21,146 bases of DNA from Pseudomonadota bacterium (GCA_021795255.1 JAJYPQ010000021.1:1-21146); one strand, 5' to 3'. Shown: positions 1 to 7,639, numbered from the stretch's first letter. Translations and numbers: made by a program. The notes: generated by a model not told the origin, from the sequence alone.

Positions 1-719
1 TGGCTGCTTAAGAGCAGCGCGACCGGGCCCTCGTACGACTGGCGGACCCATTCCCCCACGTATTTACGTGTAATAGTGGAGAGCGCGGACCCTGGGGCGG
101 CAAGGTCGCTGTAGCGGCCTGGGTGCTCCTGGACGGCCGTGATAGCGCGGTCGGTCAGAGCGGGCAAAGTGGACTCAAGTCCACCGGATTCTAACCACTC
201 GGTCCGAGCCGGATGACGGGTCCACGAAAACCGTTTGCCGTCCCCAAATCGGCAGTTGACTACCGCAATTTTTATATCCGCCAAACGGCATAGCGCGGAT
301 TCGGCAGACAGCGCGGCGCTGGAATCGTCAGGGCCGAGCATCCATGCCACAGCGACCGCGTAGCCCATGTCATGCGCTGCCTCGACCAACACAGCCGCCT
401 GCCGATCCAGAGTCGCGGACGCGGAGGCGGGTGTATTGACCACCACGACCTCCGGCAGGCCTGCGCTCTCTAACTCATCAAAGAGCGCGATAACGGCTTC
501 CTCTGAGGCATCGGGGCGGGCCAGATCCACCATAAATCCCTGGACCCCCTGAACCCCCGCAAAACGGGACGAAACATCGTCAATTTTCTCGTCGCCTTCC
601 ACTACCGCGACCTGACCGTAGCGCGTGAGAGCAAAGTCGATGGCTAGCCCCGCGAGGGTGCTCTTGCCAACGCCGCCTTTGTCGCCGTGAACCAGTACTA
701 GCTTCTTCTTACGTTCCAT
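1..719 (-). CDS. ParA/MinD-type ATPase, StbB-like, partial (runs off left edge)
   Basis: The minus frame is open from an ATG at 719 to the window edge, giving 239 codons without a stop. A deviant Walker A motif, KGGVGKST, sits at residues 14-21. A hydrophobic strand VVVVNTP fits the Walker B/switch region of ParA/MinD-family P-loop ATPases. A good AAGGAGA ribosome site precedes the start. It lies 24 bp downstream of a small HTH-like gene in the same operon. Family members act as dimeric ATPases in plasmid segregation; in R388-type plasmids the StbB ATPase next to oriT is needed for conjugation and works with StbA. The StbB assignment is inferred mainly from gene order (small DNA-binding protein, ATPase, oriT, MobF relaxase). 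TraL-type ATPases of other mobilization systems are an alternative. The C-terminus is outside the window. Confidence 0.8.
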   Translation of the reverse strand, partial: MERKKKLVLVHGDKGGVGKSTLAGLAIDFALTRYGQVAVVEGDEKIDDVSSRFAGVQGVQGFMVDLARPDASEEAVIALFDELESAGLPEVVVVNTPASASATLDRQAAVLVEAAHDMGYAVAVAWMLGPDDSSAALSAESALCRLADIKIAVVNCRFGDGKRFSWTRHPARTEWLESGGLESTLPALTDRAITAVQEHPGRYSDLAAPGSALSTITRKYVGEWVRQSYEGPVALLLSS

Positions 720-743
720 GGGATGTCTCCTTGTTAAGGTCAA

Positions 744-1049
744 TCAATCGATCTTGATGCGTTTGAAGCTCCCTGATGCGGCCTTACTGGGTTCTCTGTT
801 TACTGATTGAGGTATAGGCCTCAGTACAGACGAGTCGGCGAACGGGATTGGCAAAGGCATCTGCCCTATAGGGACAATGCGCCCCGTCTCTATTCCTCCC
901 CGTGCCCTGGCAAACGCTTTTCGCATCGCCTCAGCAGATGGCGCATTAAATAGGGCCGCAACTTCTCCCCAAGTCATGCCCGCGCCCTTAGCTGCCATGA
1001 TGGCGTCCATGTGGCGCGCCACCCGGGCTGTCAGTCGTTTTAGGTCCAT
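744..1049 (-). CDS. Small HTH-like DNA-binding protein, StbA-like by context
   Basis: A 101-residue protein preceded by a very good ribosome site (AAGGAGGTG, 7 bp before ATG). Residues ~20-50 read as helices with a turn around MTWGEVAALF and a basic recognition-helix-like stretch (EAMRKAFARA), so a helix-turn-helix is likely. The C-terminal half is proline-rich and basic, ending KRIKID. It is first in a two-gene operon with the ParA-like ATPase and is transcribed away from the relaxase gene. In R388, StbA is a small DNA-binding protein that binds 9-bp direct repeats spaced at 11 bp beside oriT. Here TGCGG repeats at 11-bp spacing lie just upstream (1090-1133). StbA identity is inferred from position and these repeats, not from sequence I can align. 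Confidence 0.7.
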   Translation of the reverse strand: MDLKRLTARVARHMDAIMAAKGAGMTWGEVAALFNAPSAEAMRKAFARARGGIETGRIVPIGQMPLPIPFADSSVLRPIPQSVNREPSKAASGSFKRIKID

Positions 1050-1085
1050 ATGAACACCTCCTTACCCATTGCTGCGTACGGGGAA

Positions 1086-1133
1086 ATTATGCGGCACTTT
1101 TGCGGACGGCATGCGGGCGAATAGCGGCACTTT
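1086..1133 (-). promoter_or_regulatory. Candidate operator/promoter of the stb-like operon: 11-bp phased repeats
   Basis: TGCGG-type repeats start at 1090 (TGCGGCACTTT), 1101 (TGCGGACGGCA), 1112 (TGCGGGCGAAT) and 1123 (AGCGGCACTTT), exactly one helical turn apart. Read on the minus strand, CATAAT (1086-1091) is a good -10 hexamer for the operon starting at 1049. The repeats would cover the matching -35 region. This layout fits autorepression by the first gene of the operon. The -35 box is not recognisable, so the promoter call is tentative; the repeats themselves are plainly visible. Confidence 0.45.
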
Positions 1134-1151
1134 TAGGCCCCTATTCGCCCG
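1114..1151. repeat. 11-bp perfect inverted repeat in putative oriT
   Basis: Left arm CGGGCGAATAG (1114-1124) and right arm CTATTCGCCCG (1141-1151) are perfect reverse complements separated by 16 nt. The left arm overlaps two of the 11-bp phased repeats. It is a candidate relaxase recognition hairpin or an operator for the small DNA-binding protein. Confidence 0.6.
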
Positions 1152-1517
1152 TACCGGACGGATTGCGGACGTTTATAGGATGCGTTGTGGTCGTAATGCG
1201 GATGGAATTACGGATTTGTCCGGGATGCGGGCGCATTAGTACCTAATCCCGACCTAAACCGTGACGCTAGACGTCCACCCCCCTCGGGGTTGGACTAACC
1301 ACACATACGCACCACGCTTCGCGTTGTGCCCCCTCGCTGCGCTCGTGGACGGCCTTGCCGCCGTCTGTGTGGCCTCCATTTTCCTGTCGCGTGTTGCGCA
1401 CACCAAAAGAAAGTCGAATGCACCCCCTTTTATGGCGCTATTCGCCGCCAACGACATATCAAAACCCCGCATCATTTCCTGGATAGCAGCAAGAGGTAGT
1501 CCCCACGAGGAATGCTC

Positions 1518-4322
1518 ATGATCAGAATCAAACCCCTGAAATCTGGCCGTGGCGCCGCTGCCATCGCCGATTATCTGGAACACAGAAAAGAAGAGGCCCA
1601 CGCCATCGGTTATTACGAGAACAAGGGCGCGCCTTCTCAGTGGCTGGGTCAAGGTGCCGCCACCCTGGGACTGGAAGGGGCAGTAGATCGCGAACCGCTG
1701 ATCTCACTCCTTAAAGGCCATCTACCCGACGGCACGGACCTCACCGCCCGCGGCGGTCGCGCAGCAAACGCCCGTCTCGGGACCGATCTCACCTTGTCGG
1801 CCAGTAAGTCCTACTCCTTGATGGCGACCCATGACCCAAGACTAGTGGCCTTGTGGGATGAGAGCGTGAAGGTCGCCGCAGGGGTGATCGAGTCGGAGTG
1901 CGTCACCGCCCGCCTGGGGCATGGCGGGGCGCAGGTTGAGCACACGGGTGTGCTGGTCGCCGCGGCCTATCGACATGAGGACACACGGACCGTGGACGGC
2001 GCGGCCGATCCTGACATCCATACCCATTTGCTCGCTGTGAACATGACACAGCGTAGCGATGGACAATGGGTGCGGCTCGATCTCCAATTTGGCGAGCGCG
2101 CCGTGCTTGCCAAGACCGCCGACTTTGCGCAGAAGGCTTGGCTCGCGCAAAAGGTTCAGGAGCTTGGGTATGAAATCCGGCTCACCAAAGACGGCTGGGA
2201 ATTCGCGGGCATCTCCCAAGAACACATCGACAGCTTCTCTAACCGGTCAAAACAAATCGACGAAGCGCTACGCGCGCGTGGTCTTGATCCCGAGACCGCG
2301 ACGGATGCGCAAAAAGAAGCCGCGTGTCTTGCCACCCGGGGAAGCAAGTCGCAACTCTCACAGTCTGAGCAATGCTGGGAATGGCGGGAGCGCCTACGCG
2401 ATGCGGGTATCGATATAGATAAGATCGTATCCGCCGCCAAGGGGCGTGCGCCGCGCGAATCCCCCGACCTCACTGCCGAGGCCCTTAAGTCCGCAGCCCG
2501 CCACCTATCCGAACGCGAGACCGTTTTCTGCAAGAACGAAACACGCCTGGAAGCTCTGCGGGCCGGCATGGGCGGCACGACTCTTAATCAAATCGACGCC
2601 GTGCTTGGTGAAACTGCGGGCCTGCTCGATGTCGGCGACGGCCGTCTAACAACCAAAGAAGCGTTGCATAGAGAGCAAGAAATTCTGCAACGGGCGCGGG
2701 GCGGCCATGGTCAAGCCGCGCCGCTTATGTCTGGCGCGGATGCTGAATCTTTCATAAAAGGATGCGAGGCCACCCAAGAATTTGTGTTCTCCCATGGTCA
2801 ACGCGAAGCCCTCTATTTATCACTCACGTCATCGGATTCAGTGCTCGGCATCGTCGGCGCAGCCGGTGCTGGCAAAACCACAAGCATGGCCGGATATGTG
2901 CAGGCAGCAAGGGCTGCCGGTTATCAAGTCGTCGGCATTGCCCCATCCGCTGCCGCGTCCCATGAATTGAAAAGGGCCGGGGCCGACGATACCAGGACCC
3001 TTGCCAGCCTCTTGGCCTCAAAGCAAACCGAAGATCGGCAGCGCATCTATATCCTGGACGAAGCCGGCATGGTGAGCGGCAAAGACATGGACGCGCTTCT
3101 AAAACGCGTCGACGCCGAAGGCGCCCGGTTGCTCATGGTCGGTGATCCCTTGCAATTGAGCGCAGTCGAGGCCGGTAGTCCTTTCCAGCAAATGCTGGAA
3201 ACCGGGGCCGTCCCCTACGCCACCATTGATGAAATCCAACGCCAACGCGATCCTCAGCTGCGCGAAATCGCCCAGGCCTTTGCGCGGGGTGAGGCCCGTC
3301 GCGCCACCGAGCTTGCACGTCCGTATATGCAAGAGGTGGAGATACCCAAAGTCGGTCCCAAACCGACTACCCAAGAAAAGCGCGCCGCCATCGCTGCCTC
3401 GACTGCCGCTGATTATTTGTCCCGTGATGCTGAAACGCGCAACGCAACTTTGGTTGTGAGCGGCACCAACGACCTCCGTCGCCAGCTCAATGAACGCATC
3501 CGCGAAGGCCTGCGCGAGCAGGGCATAGTGTCCCAAGAATCCGTCACCGTTACGGCACTCGATAAAGCAGGGCTCACCCGCGAACAGCAGGCGCGCGCCG
3601 AGTCCTACAAGGCCGGCATGGTGGTCCGGCTCGAAGAAGGCCGCGGGCGCGCGCGCCATCAAGTCGAGTATGTAGTGTGGGAGGTGACAGGGAACACCGT
3701 CATTCTGGCAAATCATGAGGGCACGGCCCGCGACTGGAACCCGGCCAAAGAGAGGCCCGCCGGGGTTTATCAACCCCGTTCTATGGAAGTGTCACCAGGT
3801 GACGAAATCCTATTCCGTGAAAACCAAAAGGGCGTGGATCGGGTTCGCAACGGCGAGGGGGCCACCATTGACCGCATTCAAGACGGCAAGGCCGTGGCGC
3901 GTCTCGACTCCGGTAAAGAGGTCGCTCTGGACCCGGCTAAGGGCCTGACGGTCGATTACGGCTGGTGCCGGACTATTCATAGCGCCCAAGGCGCCACGGT
4001 GGATAACGTTATTGTTGCAGGCGAGGCCTCGCGCGTCGCCACCGCGCAGATCGCCTACGTGGCCGCCTCGCGCGAACGCGACACCCTTAAAATCTACACG
4101 GACAATGCATCGAACCTCGAAAAGAGCTGGGCCCAATTCGCAGGACGTGAATATGCGATAACGGTCAGTAATGACCGATCCACCCATACCATCGAATCCC
4201 TTAAAGAATTGCGCGCGGCGGCCGCGCGTCACCTGGGCCGCGTTGGCGATCTGTCCCAGGCGCGGGCGGAAGAAGGACCGGTCTCCAAGACCCCAACCCG
4301 TGAACAGGACATTTCCCGGTGA
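1518..4322 (+). CDS. trwC: MobF (TrwC/TraI-type) conjugative relaxase-helicase
   Basis: The 934-residue protein nicks oriT, stays covalently bound to the transferred strand through a tyrosine, and unwinds DNA during conjugation. I prefer the ATG at 1518 because CGAGG at 1506-1510 is well spaced for it; an ATG at 1512 (used for numbering here) is only one base beyond that site. Candidate catalytic tyrosines are Y21 and the pair Y34/Y35. The metal-binding histidines are H155, H170 and H172, the last two in DIHTHLLAVN. The helicase half has Walker A GAAGAGKTT (~449-457) and Walker B YILDEAGM (~513-520). A late SAQGATVDNV segment fits a RecD-like motif. Length is close to TrwC of R388 (966 residues). 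It heads a plus-strand operon with the coupling protein two genes downstream. Annotation as MobF relaxase is firm; the exact symbol is by family. Confidence 0.93.
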   Translation: MIRIKPLKSGRGAAAIADYLEHRKEEAHAIGYYENKGAPSQWLGQGAATLGLEGAVDREPLISLLKGHLPDGTDLTARGGRAANARLGTDLTLSASKSYSLMATHDPRLVALWDESVKVAAGVIESECVTARLGHGGAQVEHTGVLVAAAYRHEDTRTVDGAADPDIHTHLLAVNMTQRSDGQWVRLDLQFGERAVLAKTADFAQKAWLAQKVQELGYEIRLTKDGWEFAGISQEHIDSFSNRSKQIDEALRARGLDPETATDAQKEAACLATRGSKSQLSQSEQCWEWRERLRDAGIDIDKIVSAAKGRAPRESPDLTAEALKSAARHLSERETVFCKNETRLEALRAGMGGTTLNQIDAVLGETAGLLDVGDGRLTTKEALHREQEILQRARGGHGQAAPLMSGADAESFIKGCEATQEFVFSHGQREALYLSLTSSDSVLGIVGAAGAGKTTSMAGYVQAARAAGYQVVGIAPSAAASHELKRAGADDTRTLASLLASKQTEDRQRIYILDEAGMVSGKDMDALLKRVDAEGARLLMVGDPLQLSAVEAGSPFQQMLETGAVPYATIDEIQRQRDPQLREIAQAFARGEARRATELARPYMQEVEIPKVGPKPTTQEKRAAIAASTAADYLSRDAETRNATLVVSGTNDLRRQLNERIREGLREQGIVSQESVTVTALDKAGLTREQQARAESYKAGMVVRLEEGRGRARHQVEYVVWEVTGNTVILANHEGTARDWNPAKERPAGVYQPRSMEVSPGDEILFRENQKGVDRVRNGEGATIDRIQDGKAVARLDSGKEVALDPAKGLTVDYGWCRTIHSAQGATVDNVIVAGEASRVATAQIAYVAASRERDTLKIYTDNASNLEKSWAQFAGREYAITVSNDRSTHTIESLKELRAAAARHLGRVGDLSQARAEEGPVSKTPTREQDISR

Positions 4323-4360
4323 GCAGCAATAGCTGAGACAACCCAACAAAGGAGCCCTTC

Positions 4361-4603
4361 ATGCACAAGCATCTGTTATCTCAACTACCCCCCATGCCTC
4401 CTGGCAGCCTCCAGGGCCATGGGCACATGACCCTGGTCGGCGATCTGGTTTTGGTGGCCTTAGGCGGCATTCTTATTGCCTCCGTTGTCTTTACTATCCA
4501 GACCGTATGGGAGATGGGCTCTGCGATCACGGTATGGGTGCGCCGCGTGTGGCGCCGCCACCAGGCGAACCGACAAGAGGACAAGGAGACAGACCATGAA
4601 TAA
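4361..4603 (+). CDS. Small single-pass membrane protein in mobilization operon
   Basis: An 80-residue protein with an AAAGGAG ribosome site ahead of the ATG. One clear hydrophobic segment runs from about residue 25 to 48 (GDLVLVALGGILIASVVFTI), followed by an arginine-rich, cytoplasm-like tail ending in acidic residues. Its stop overlaps the start of the coupling-protein gene (ATGAATAA), implying translational coupling. I do not recognise a family. Its position suggests an accessory membrane protein for the coupling protein or the transfer channel, but this is inference only. Confidence 0.65.
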   Translation: MHKHLLSQLPPMPPGSLQGHGHMTLVGDLVLVALGGILIASVVFTIQTVWEMGSAITVWVRRVWRRHQANRQEDKETDHE

Positions 4604-6038
4604 ATTGACCAAGGCCTTGTCAATCCTGGCCATCGCAACACTGGTGGGCTACGTCATGACTGGAAGCCTGCTCCCTACCCTGTTGCTCGACGCATTGGCC
4701 GGCATCGTGCTTTTTGCCAAATTTTCCACCCCGTCCAAAAATCCAGACGGCACGACCCAGCGGGGCACGAGCGTTGAGACAGGCAAGCGGCAGCGCAGCC
4801 GCCGTGACCAAATCACCATAGGCGGCGTTCCGGTGCCGTCCAACATCGAGCCCAGCCACTTTCTTTTTACGGGCGCCACGGGGTCAGGCAAAACCGTCAT
4901 GTTCGCCAAACTCCTGGCTAGCGTGCGCGAGCGCCGCGACGACCGCGCCGTCATCGTAGACCCGAGCGGCGAAATGATGTCCCGTTTTTACCGGGATGGC
5001 GATTCGGTATTGAACCCCCTGGACGCCCGGTCTGTCAGCTGGTCCCCGTTCTCTGAAATGGCCGCCGCCCACGATGCTGATCGTCTTGCCAAGTCCATGA
5101 TCCCGGATGTCCCCGGCGCGGGTGATAGCCAGCAATGGCAGTTGTACAGTCAGGCTTTGGTGGGCGCGGTCCTGGAAAGACTCATGCAGGCGGGCCGCGC
5201 GACAAACGCCGATCTTTTGCAGGTTCTGACCATAGACAAAAGCGAGGATATAGAAGAACTGGTCGCAGGTTTGCCTGCAAGCACGCTGTTCGATACCGGT
5301 GCGGCCAAAATGTTATCCAGCGTCCGTGGAATTATTGGGTCCTATCTGCCCGCGTATCGTTTCCTGCAACCCACTGCGGACGCCTTTTCATTCAGCGTCA
5401 GGCGGTGGGTAGAGGACGGCACAGGGTGGCTCTGGATGCCTGTGCGCGCCGATATGATGGCCTCCATGCGCGGCCTGGTGTCGGCCTGGGTCGGCGAGGC
5501 GATCTCGGCGGTGCTCTCGCTATCGCCCGACCCGACGCGGCGCCTCTGGCTCGTGCTGGACGAGTTGGCCGCTTTGGGGCGCGTGCAGTCGTTAAGCGTT
5601 GCCCTCACTCAAGGCCGTAAATTCGGCCTTGCCTGCGTCGCGGGTTTGCAGACGGTGGCGCAACTGAAGGAACACTACGGCCAATATGGTAGCCAGGTTT
5701 TGTTGTCCTGCTTTTCCAGTCAACTTATCCTACGCGTCCCTGATCCCGACACGGCCCGCTGGTGCTCGGAAAGTATCGGCCAGCGTCACGTTATCCGCAA
5801 AGTGTCCAGCGAATCCCAAAGCTCGGGCGGTGGCGGCAAAAGCGAAAGTGACCAGCATGCCATCGAGGCGGCGGTTTTGCCGTCGGAAATTCAAAACCTG
5901 CCCAAACTCAACGGCTACCTCCGTCTCGCGGATGCCGCTTCCATTCTCCGCGTTCGTCTGGAACCGCGGGACTGGCCCCAGGTGACGGCCCCGTACCAGG
6001 CTCAGGCACGTAATTTCCTGCCGCGCAGCAATAGATAA
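4596..6038 (+). CDS. trwB: TrwB/TraD-type conjugative coupling protein (T4CP ATPase)
   Basis: A 480-residue inner-membrane ATPase that brings the relaxase-DNA complex to the type IV secretion channel. The start at 4596 has an AAGGAGA site and overlaps the preceding gene; a longer reading from 4476 runs inside that gene and is rejected. Two transmembrane stretches fill residues ~5-42. Walker A GATGSGKT is at 93-100, followed by VDPSGEMMSRFY, typical of VirD4/TrwB proteins. Walker B is in WLVLDELAALGRVQSL, and ALTQGRKFGLACVAGLQ is the conserved post-Walker-B region of the family. Length is close to R388 TrwB (507). The C-terminal end is short and lacks an obvious extra domain. Confidence 0.92.
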   Translation: MNKLTKALSILAIATLVGYVMTGSLLPTLLLDALAGIVLFAKFSTPSKNPDGTTQRGTSVETGKRQRSRRDQITIGGVPVPSNIEPSHFLFTGATGSGKTVMFAKLLASVRERRDDRAVIVDPSGEMMSRFYRDGDSVLNPLDARSVSWSPFSEMAAAHDADRLAKSMIPDVPGAGDSQQWQLYSQALVGAVLERLMQAGRATNADLLQVLTIDKSEDIEELVAGLPASTLFDTGAAKMLSSVRGIIGSYLPAYRFLQPTADAFSFSVRRWVEDGTGWLWMPVRADMMASMRGLVSAWVGEAISAVLSLSPDPTRRLWLVLDELAALGRVQSLSVALTQGRKFGLACVAGLQTVAQLKEHYGQYGSQVLLSCFSSQLILRVPDPDTARWCSESIGQRHVIRKVSSESQSSGGGGKSESDQHAIEAAVLPSEIQNLPKLNGYLRLADAASILRVRLEPRDWPQVTAPYQAQARNFLPRSNR

Positions 6039-6069
6039 GACGTTCACATCACGCAGGGAGGGGGTTCAC

Positions 6070-6342
6070 ATGTTCGAGGTAACGATGAAAGTTTTTAAGG
6101 CGGTGCGGGGTGCGATGGGGGAAGTAGTCATGTTCGGGCTTGGGGCGTTTCTGGTGACCGGGTTATTCATCGGGCTGGGTGCGGGCCAGGCGGGCGGGGC
6201 GCTCGGCATCGGGGGGGCGGGGAATGTTCGCGTACGCGGTGCACCAACGCAAGAAACAGAAAAATGCGGGCGGACTGCAACACGGTACCGATATGCAGCC
6301 GAGCACAAATGGAGGCAAGGAGTAGGCCATGGACACTCTTAA
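6070..6342 (+). CDS. Small glycine-rich membrane protein, possibly frameshifted at a G7 run
   Basis: A 90-residue reading frame with a GGGAGG ribosome site before the ATG. Residues ~20-45 form one hydrophobic, glycine-rich segment (GLGAFLVTGLFIGLGAGQAG). After a run of seven G at 6211-6217 this frame becomes unconvincing and overlaps the next gene. Shifting by one base gives a more natural tail (GMFAYAVHQRKKQKNAGG and onward) that stops at 6323-6325, just 3 nt before the next ATG. A one-base error or slippage in the G run is therefore likely. Function is unknown; membership of the transfer operon is clear from spacing. Confidence 0.5.
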   Translation: MFEVTMKVFKAVRGAMGEVVMFGLGAFLVTGLFIGLGAGQAGGALGIGGAGNVRVRGAPTQETEKCGRTATRYRYAAEHKWRQGVGHGHS

Positions 6343-6493
6343 AGAAGAGCATCAAACGGTCTCGGAACTAGCCCGCCTGGGCCGGTCGGGGCGGCGGGTG
6401 GCGCTGGCGCGCCGTGGGTCCAAGCCGAAGCCGCGCTTTGTCAGGAAGCCACGGCCCAAGCCCTATCGGGGCCACAAGCGGCGGCGCCATTAA
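6329..6493 (+). CDS. 54-residue arginine/lysine/proline-rich basic protein
   Basis: The ATG at 6329 follows an AAGGAG site (6317-6322) at ideal distance and opens 54 codons ending TAA at 6491-6493. The second half is extremely basic (GRRVALARRGSKPKP; PRPKPYRGHKRRRH) with no hydrophobic segment, suggesting nucleic-acid binding. It sits between a small membrane protein and the zinc-ribbon protein in a gap that would otherwise be empty. I do not recognise a family. Confidence comes from the ribosome site and tight packing rather than homology. Confidence 0.55.
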   Translation: MDTLKEEHQTVSELARLGRSGRRVALARRGSKPKPRFVRKPRPKPYRGHKRRRH

Positions 6494-6507
6494 ATACAGG
6501 AGGTTTT

Positions 6508-6978
6508 ATGGAAACCAAAACGAAGCACCAATGCCCAAAGTGCGGCAATGACCTGAAACGCATCTACAGTAAGAAGAAGTCGAAGCATTACTGGGCCTGC
6601 ATGGGTCCGGAGGAACTCTGCGACGCCATTTATTCGGAGCGCAATGGCGAGCCGGTTCTACTCGTGTTCGGCGACCCGGACCCCACGTGCCCCTGCCCCG
6701 AGTGTGGGGCACCGATGCGAATGGTGAAAGGAGGTCAGTACGGAGACTATTGGTCTTGCGCGGCGTATCCAAAATGCAAAGGCAGCCTCGACATCATGCC
6801 CGACGACGAACTGCCGCCCCTTTGTCCCGAGGATGGGGATCATGGCCCGATGCGTATTCGCCCGGGCAAAAACGGTAAGTTTCTCGGATGCCGGAAATAC
6901 CCCGACTGCACCGCAACGCGCGAAATGGATGGTTCGCCATCCAAATGCAAGAAGGGTGACAAAGGAGACACGCCATGA
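6508..6978 (+). CDS. Protein of three topoisomerase-I-type C4 zinc ribbons
   Basis: A 156-residue protein with a very strong ribosome site (CAGGAGG) before its ATG. It is made almost wholly of three zinc-ribbon modules like those at the C-terminus of bacterial topoisomerase I. Module 1 has CPKCGNDLKRI with WACMGPEELC; module 2 has CPECGAPMRM with WSCAAYPKCKG; module 3 has CPEDGDHGPMRI with LGCRKYPDCTATRE. In module 3 the second cysteine of the first pair is replaced (CPED), so it may bind metal differently. In topoisomerase I these ribbons bind single-stranded DNA; without a catalytic domain the protein is probably a ssDNA-binding accessory for transfer. The stop overlaps the next gene's start (ATGA). 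Confidence 0.8.
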   Translation: METKTKHQCPKCGNDLKRIYSKKKSKHYWACMGPEELCDAIYSERNGEPVLLVFGDPDPTCPCPECGAPMRMVKGGQYGDYWSCAAYPKCKGSLDIMPDDELPPLCPEDGDHGPMRIRPGKNGKFLGCRKYPDCTATREMDGSPSKCKKGDKGDTP

Positions 6979-7334
6979 TAGATAAAGTGATAGGCCCCAG
7001 TGCGCGTATCATGCGCGTCCTCATAATCAGCCCGGCAGTCGCAGTGGCGCTCCTTTATGGGGTTCGAGATCTTTCGCCCCTACCGTGGATGACAATACGG
7101 TTCCTCACCCGGGGAATGCTTGGCTTAACCTTAAACCATCAGGAATTTCTTCTAGACGGGTACCGATACCCAACAGGGGAATGGATATGGCAGGGCGCCT
7201 ACCGTGCGATTGCCGCGAGCCCCGAGGCCAGCGCGACCGTTGCACTGGCGCTTTTTTTAGGGGGTGTCGTCGCACTCGGGGTAAACAGGGCGATTCTGCT
7301 GGCATACACTCATCCGATGCGGTCCATGAATTAA
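6975..7334 (+). CDS. Membrane protein with two hydrophobic helices, last gene of transfer operon
   Basis: A 119-residue protein whose ATG overlaps the preceding stop in ATGA, implying translational coupling. Hydrophobic segments lie at ~15-30 (VLIISPAVAVALLYGV) and ~87-110 (ATVALALFLGGVVALGVNRA). The middle is a probable periplasmic or cytoplasmic loop with aromatic residues. No family recognised. As the last gene before a strong hairpin, it probably ends the operon. A role in transfer is inferred from context only. Confidence 0.65.
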   Translation: MIDKVIGPSARIMRVLIISPAVAVALLYGVRDLSPLPWMTIRFLTRGMLGLTLNHQEFLLDGYRYPTGEWIWQGAYRAIAASPEASATVALALFLGGVVALGVNRAILLAYTHPMRSMN

Positions 7335-7347
7335 AATGAGATAAAAG

Positions 7348-7388
7348 TGGCTCAGAAAGTGGTATAAAAACGACCACTTTTTGAGCCA
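7348..7388 (+). terminator. Strong hairpin after the transfer operon
   Basis: Arms TGGCTCA-G-AAAGTGGT (7348-7363) and ACCACTTT-T-TGAGCCA (7373-7388) pair over 16 positions with one G-U wobble and a 9-nt loop. It begins 14 nt past the last transfer gene. There is no long T run after the right arm (TCTCTT follows), so it may terminate weakly or stabilise the transcript end. Confidence 0.55.
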
Positions 7389-7418
7389 TCTCTTAAGCCT
7401 TGCCCCGGCGTCCGCGGC

Positions 7419-7624
7419 AGTTCTCCATTCCTTCCTTGTCTCCATGGTCCTGCCAGCGTCGAGCCGTCGCCCCAGGTTGCTTATCCACGCAACTCCCTAT
7501 CAATCCCCACGCCAGAGATAAAGCCGCTGTCATGCCCCTTGCCGGTCGCCAAAGTCCGCTCACTCCCACGGACTTGAGTGAGGGGCGAGAGCCGACGCAA
7601 GACGCAAGGACCAACCAGGAGAAA
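7419..7624 (+). repeat. Structured leader repeat, copy 1 (orphaned)
   Basis: First of three related ~200-bp sequences. Shared landmarks are CCATGGTCCTGCC near the left end, TTGCCGGTCGCCAAA in the core, GAGGGGCGAGAGCCGACGC and GACGCAAGGACCA near the right end. Terminal arms pair (TGGTCCT with AGGACCA; GCGTCG with CGACGC; TCGCCCC with GGGGCGA). The core can form AAGTCCG/CGGACTT (7552-7558/7569-7575) or CTCACTC/GAGTGAG (7559-7565/7576-7582). Copies 2 and 3 end at a gene start, but here the sequence passes into AGGAGG and then gene-poor DNA, so its gene has been lost or displaced at the edge of the island. Confidence 0.8.
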
Positions 7625-7639
7625 CCCAGAAGGAGGCCT

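Larger units (their letters stand above)
1050..1511. other. Probable oriT region between stb-like operon and relaxase gene
   Basis: A 462-bp stretch without a convincing gene between divergent mobilization operons. It contains the 11-bp phased repeats, an 11-bp perfect inverted repeat (CGGGCGAATAG at 1114-1124, CTATTCGCCCG at 1141-1151, 16-nt spacer), further TGCGGAC/T copies at 1164 and 1197, and a small palindromic pair at 1221-1226/1246-1251 (CGGGAT/ATCCCG). A second CTATTCGCC occurs at 1438-1446. MobF relaxases nick next to an inverted repeat in an intergenic region beside their own gene, so oriT here is expected. I cannot identify the nic site. Short ORFs in this stretch look spurious. 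Confidence 0.55.

Noticed and set aside
1176..1200. nic site similar to the R388 sequence
   Set aside because: ATGCGTTGTGG resembles part of the R388 GTGCGTATTGTC motif, but the match is short and not next to a hairpin, so I do not call nic.
1254..1652. 132-codon minus ORF across the relaxase start
   Set aside because: It overlaps the relaxase catalytic region, has no ribosome site and its protein is unlike any family; a shadow frame.
3099..3773. 224-codon minus ORF inside the relaxase gene
   Set aside because: It is fully antisense to the helicase domain with clear motifs on the plus strand; typical GC-rich shadow.
7552..7582. H-type pseudoknot in the leader core
   Set aside because: The arms have the right order, but the linkers between stems are 0, 3 and 0 nt, too short for two 7-bp stems to coexist; alternative hairpins are more likely.
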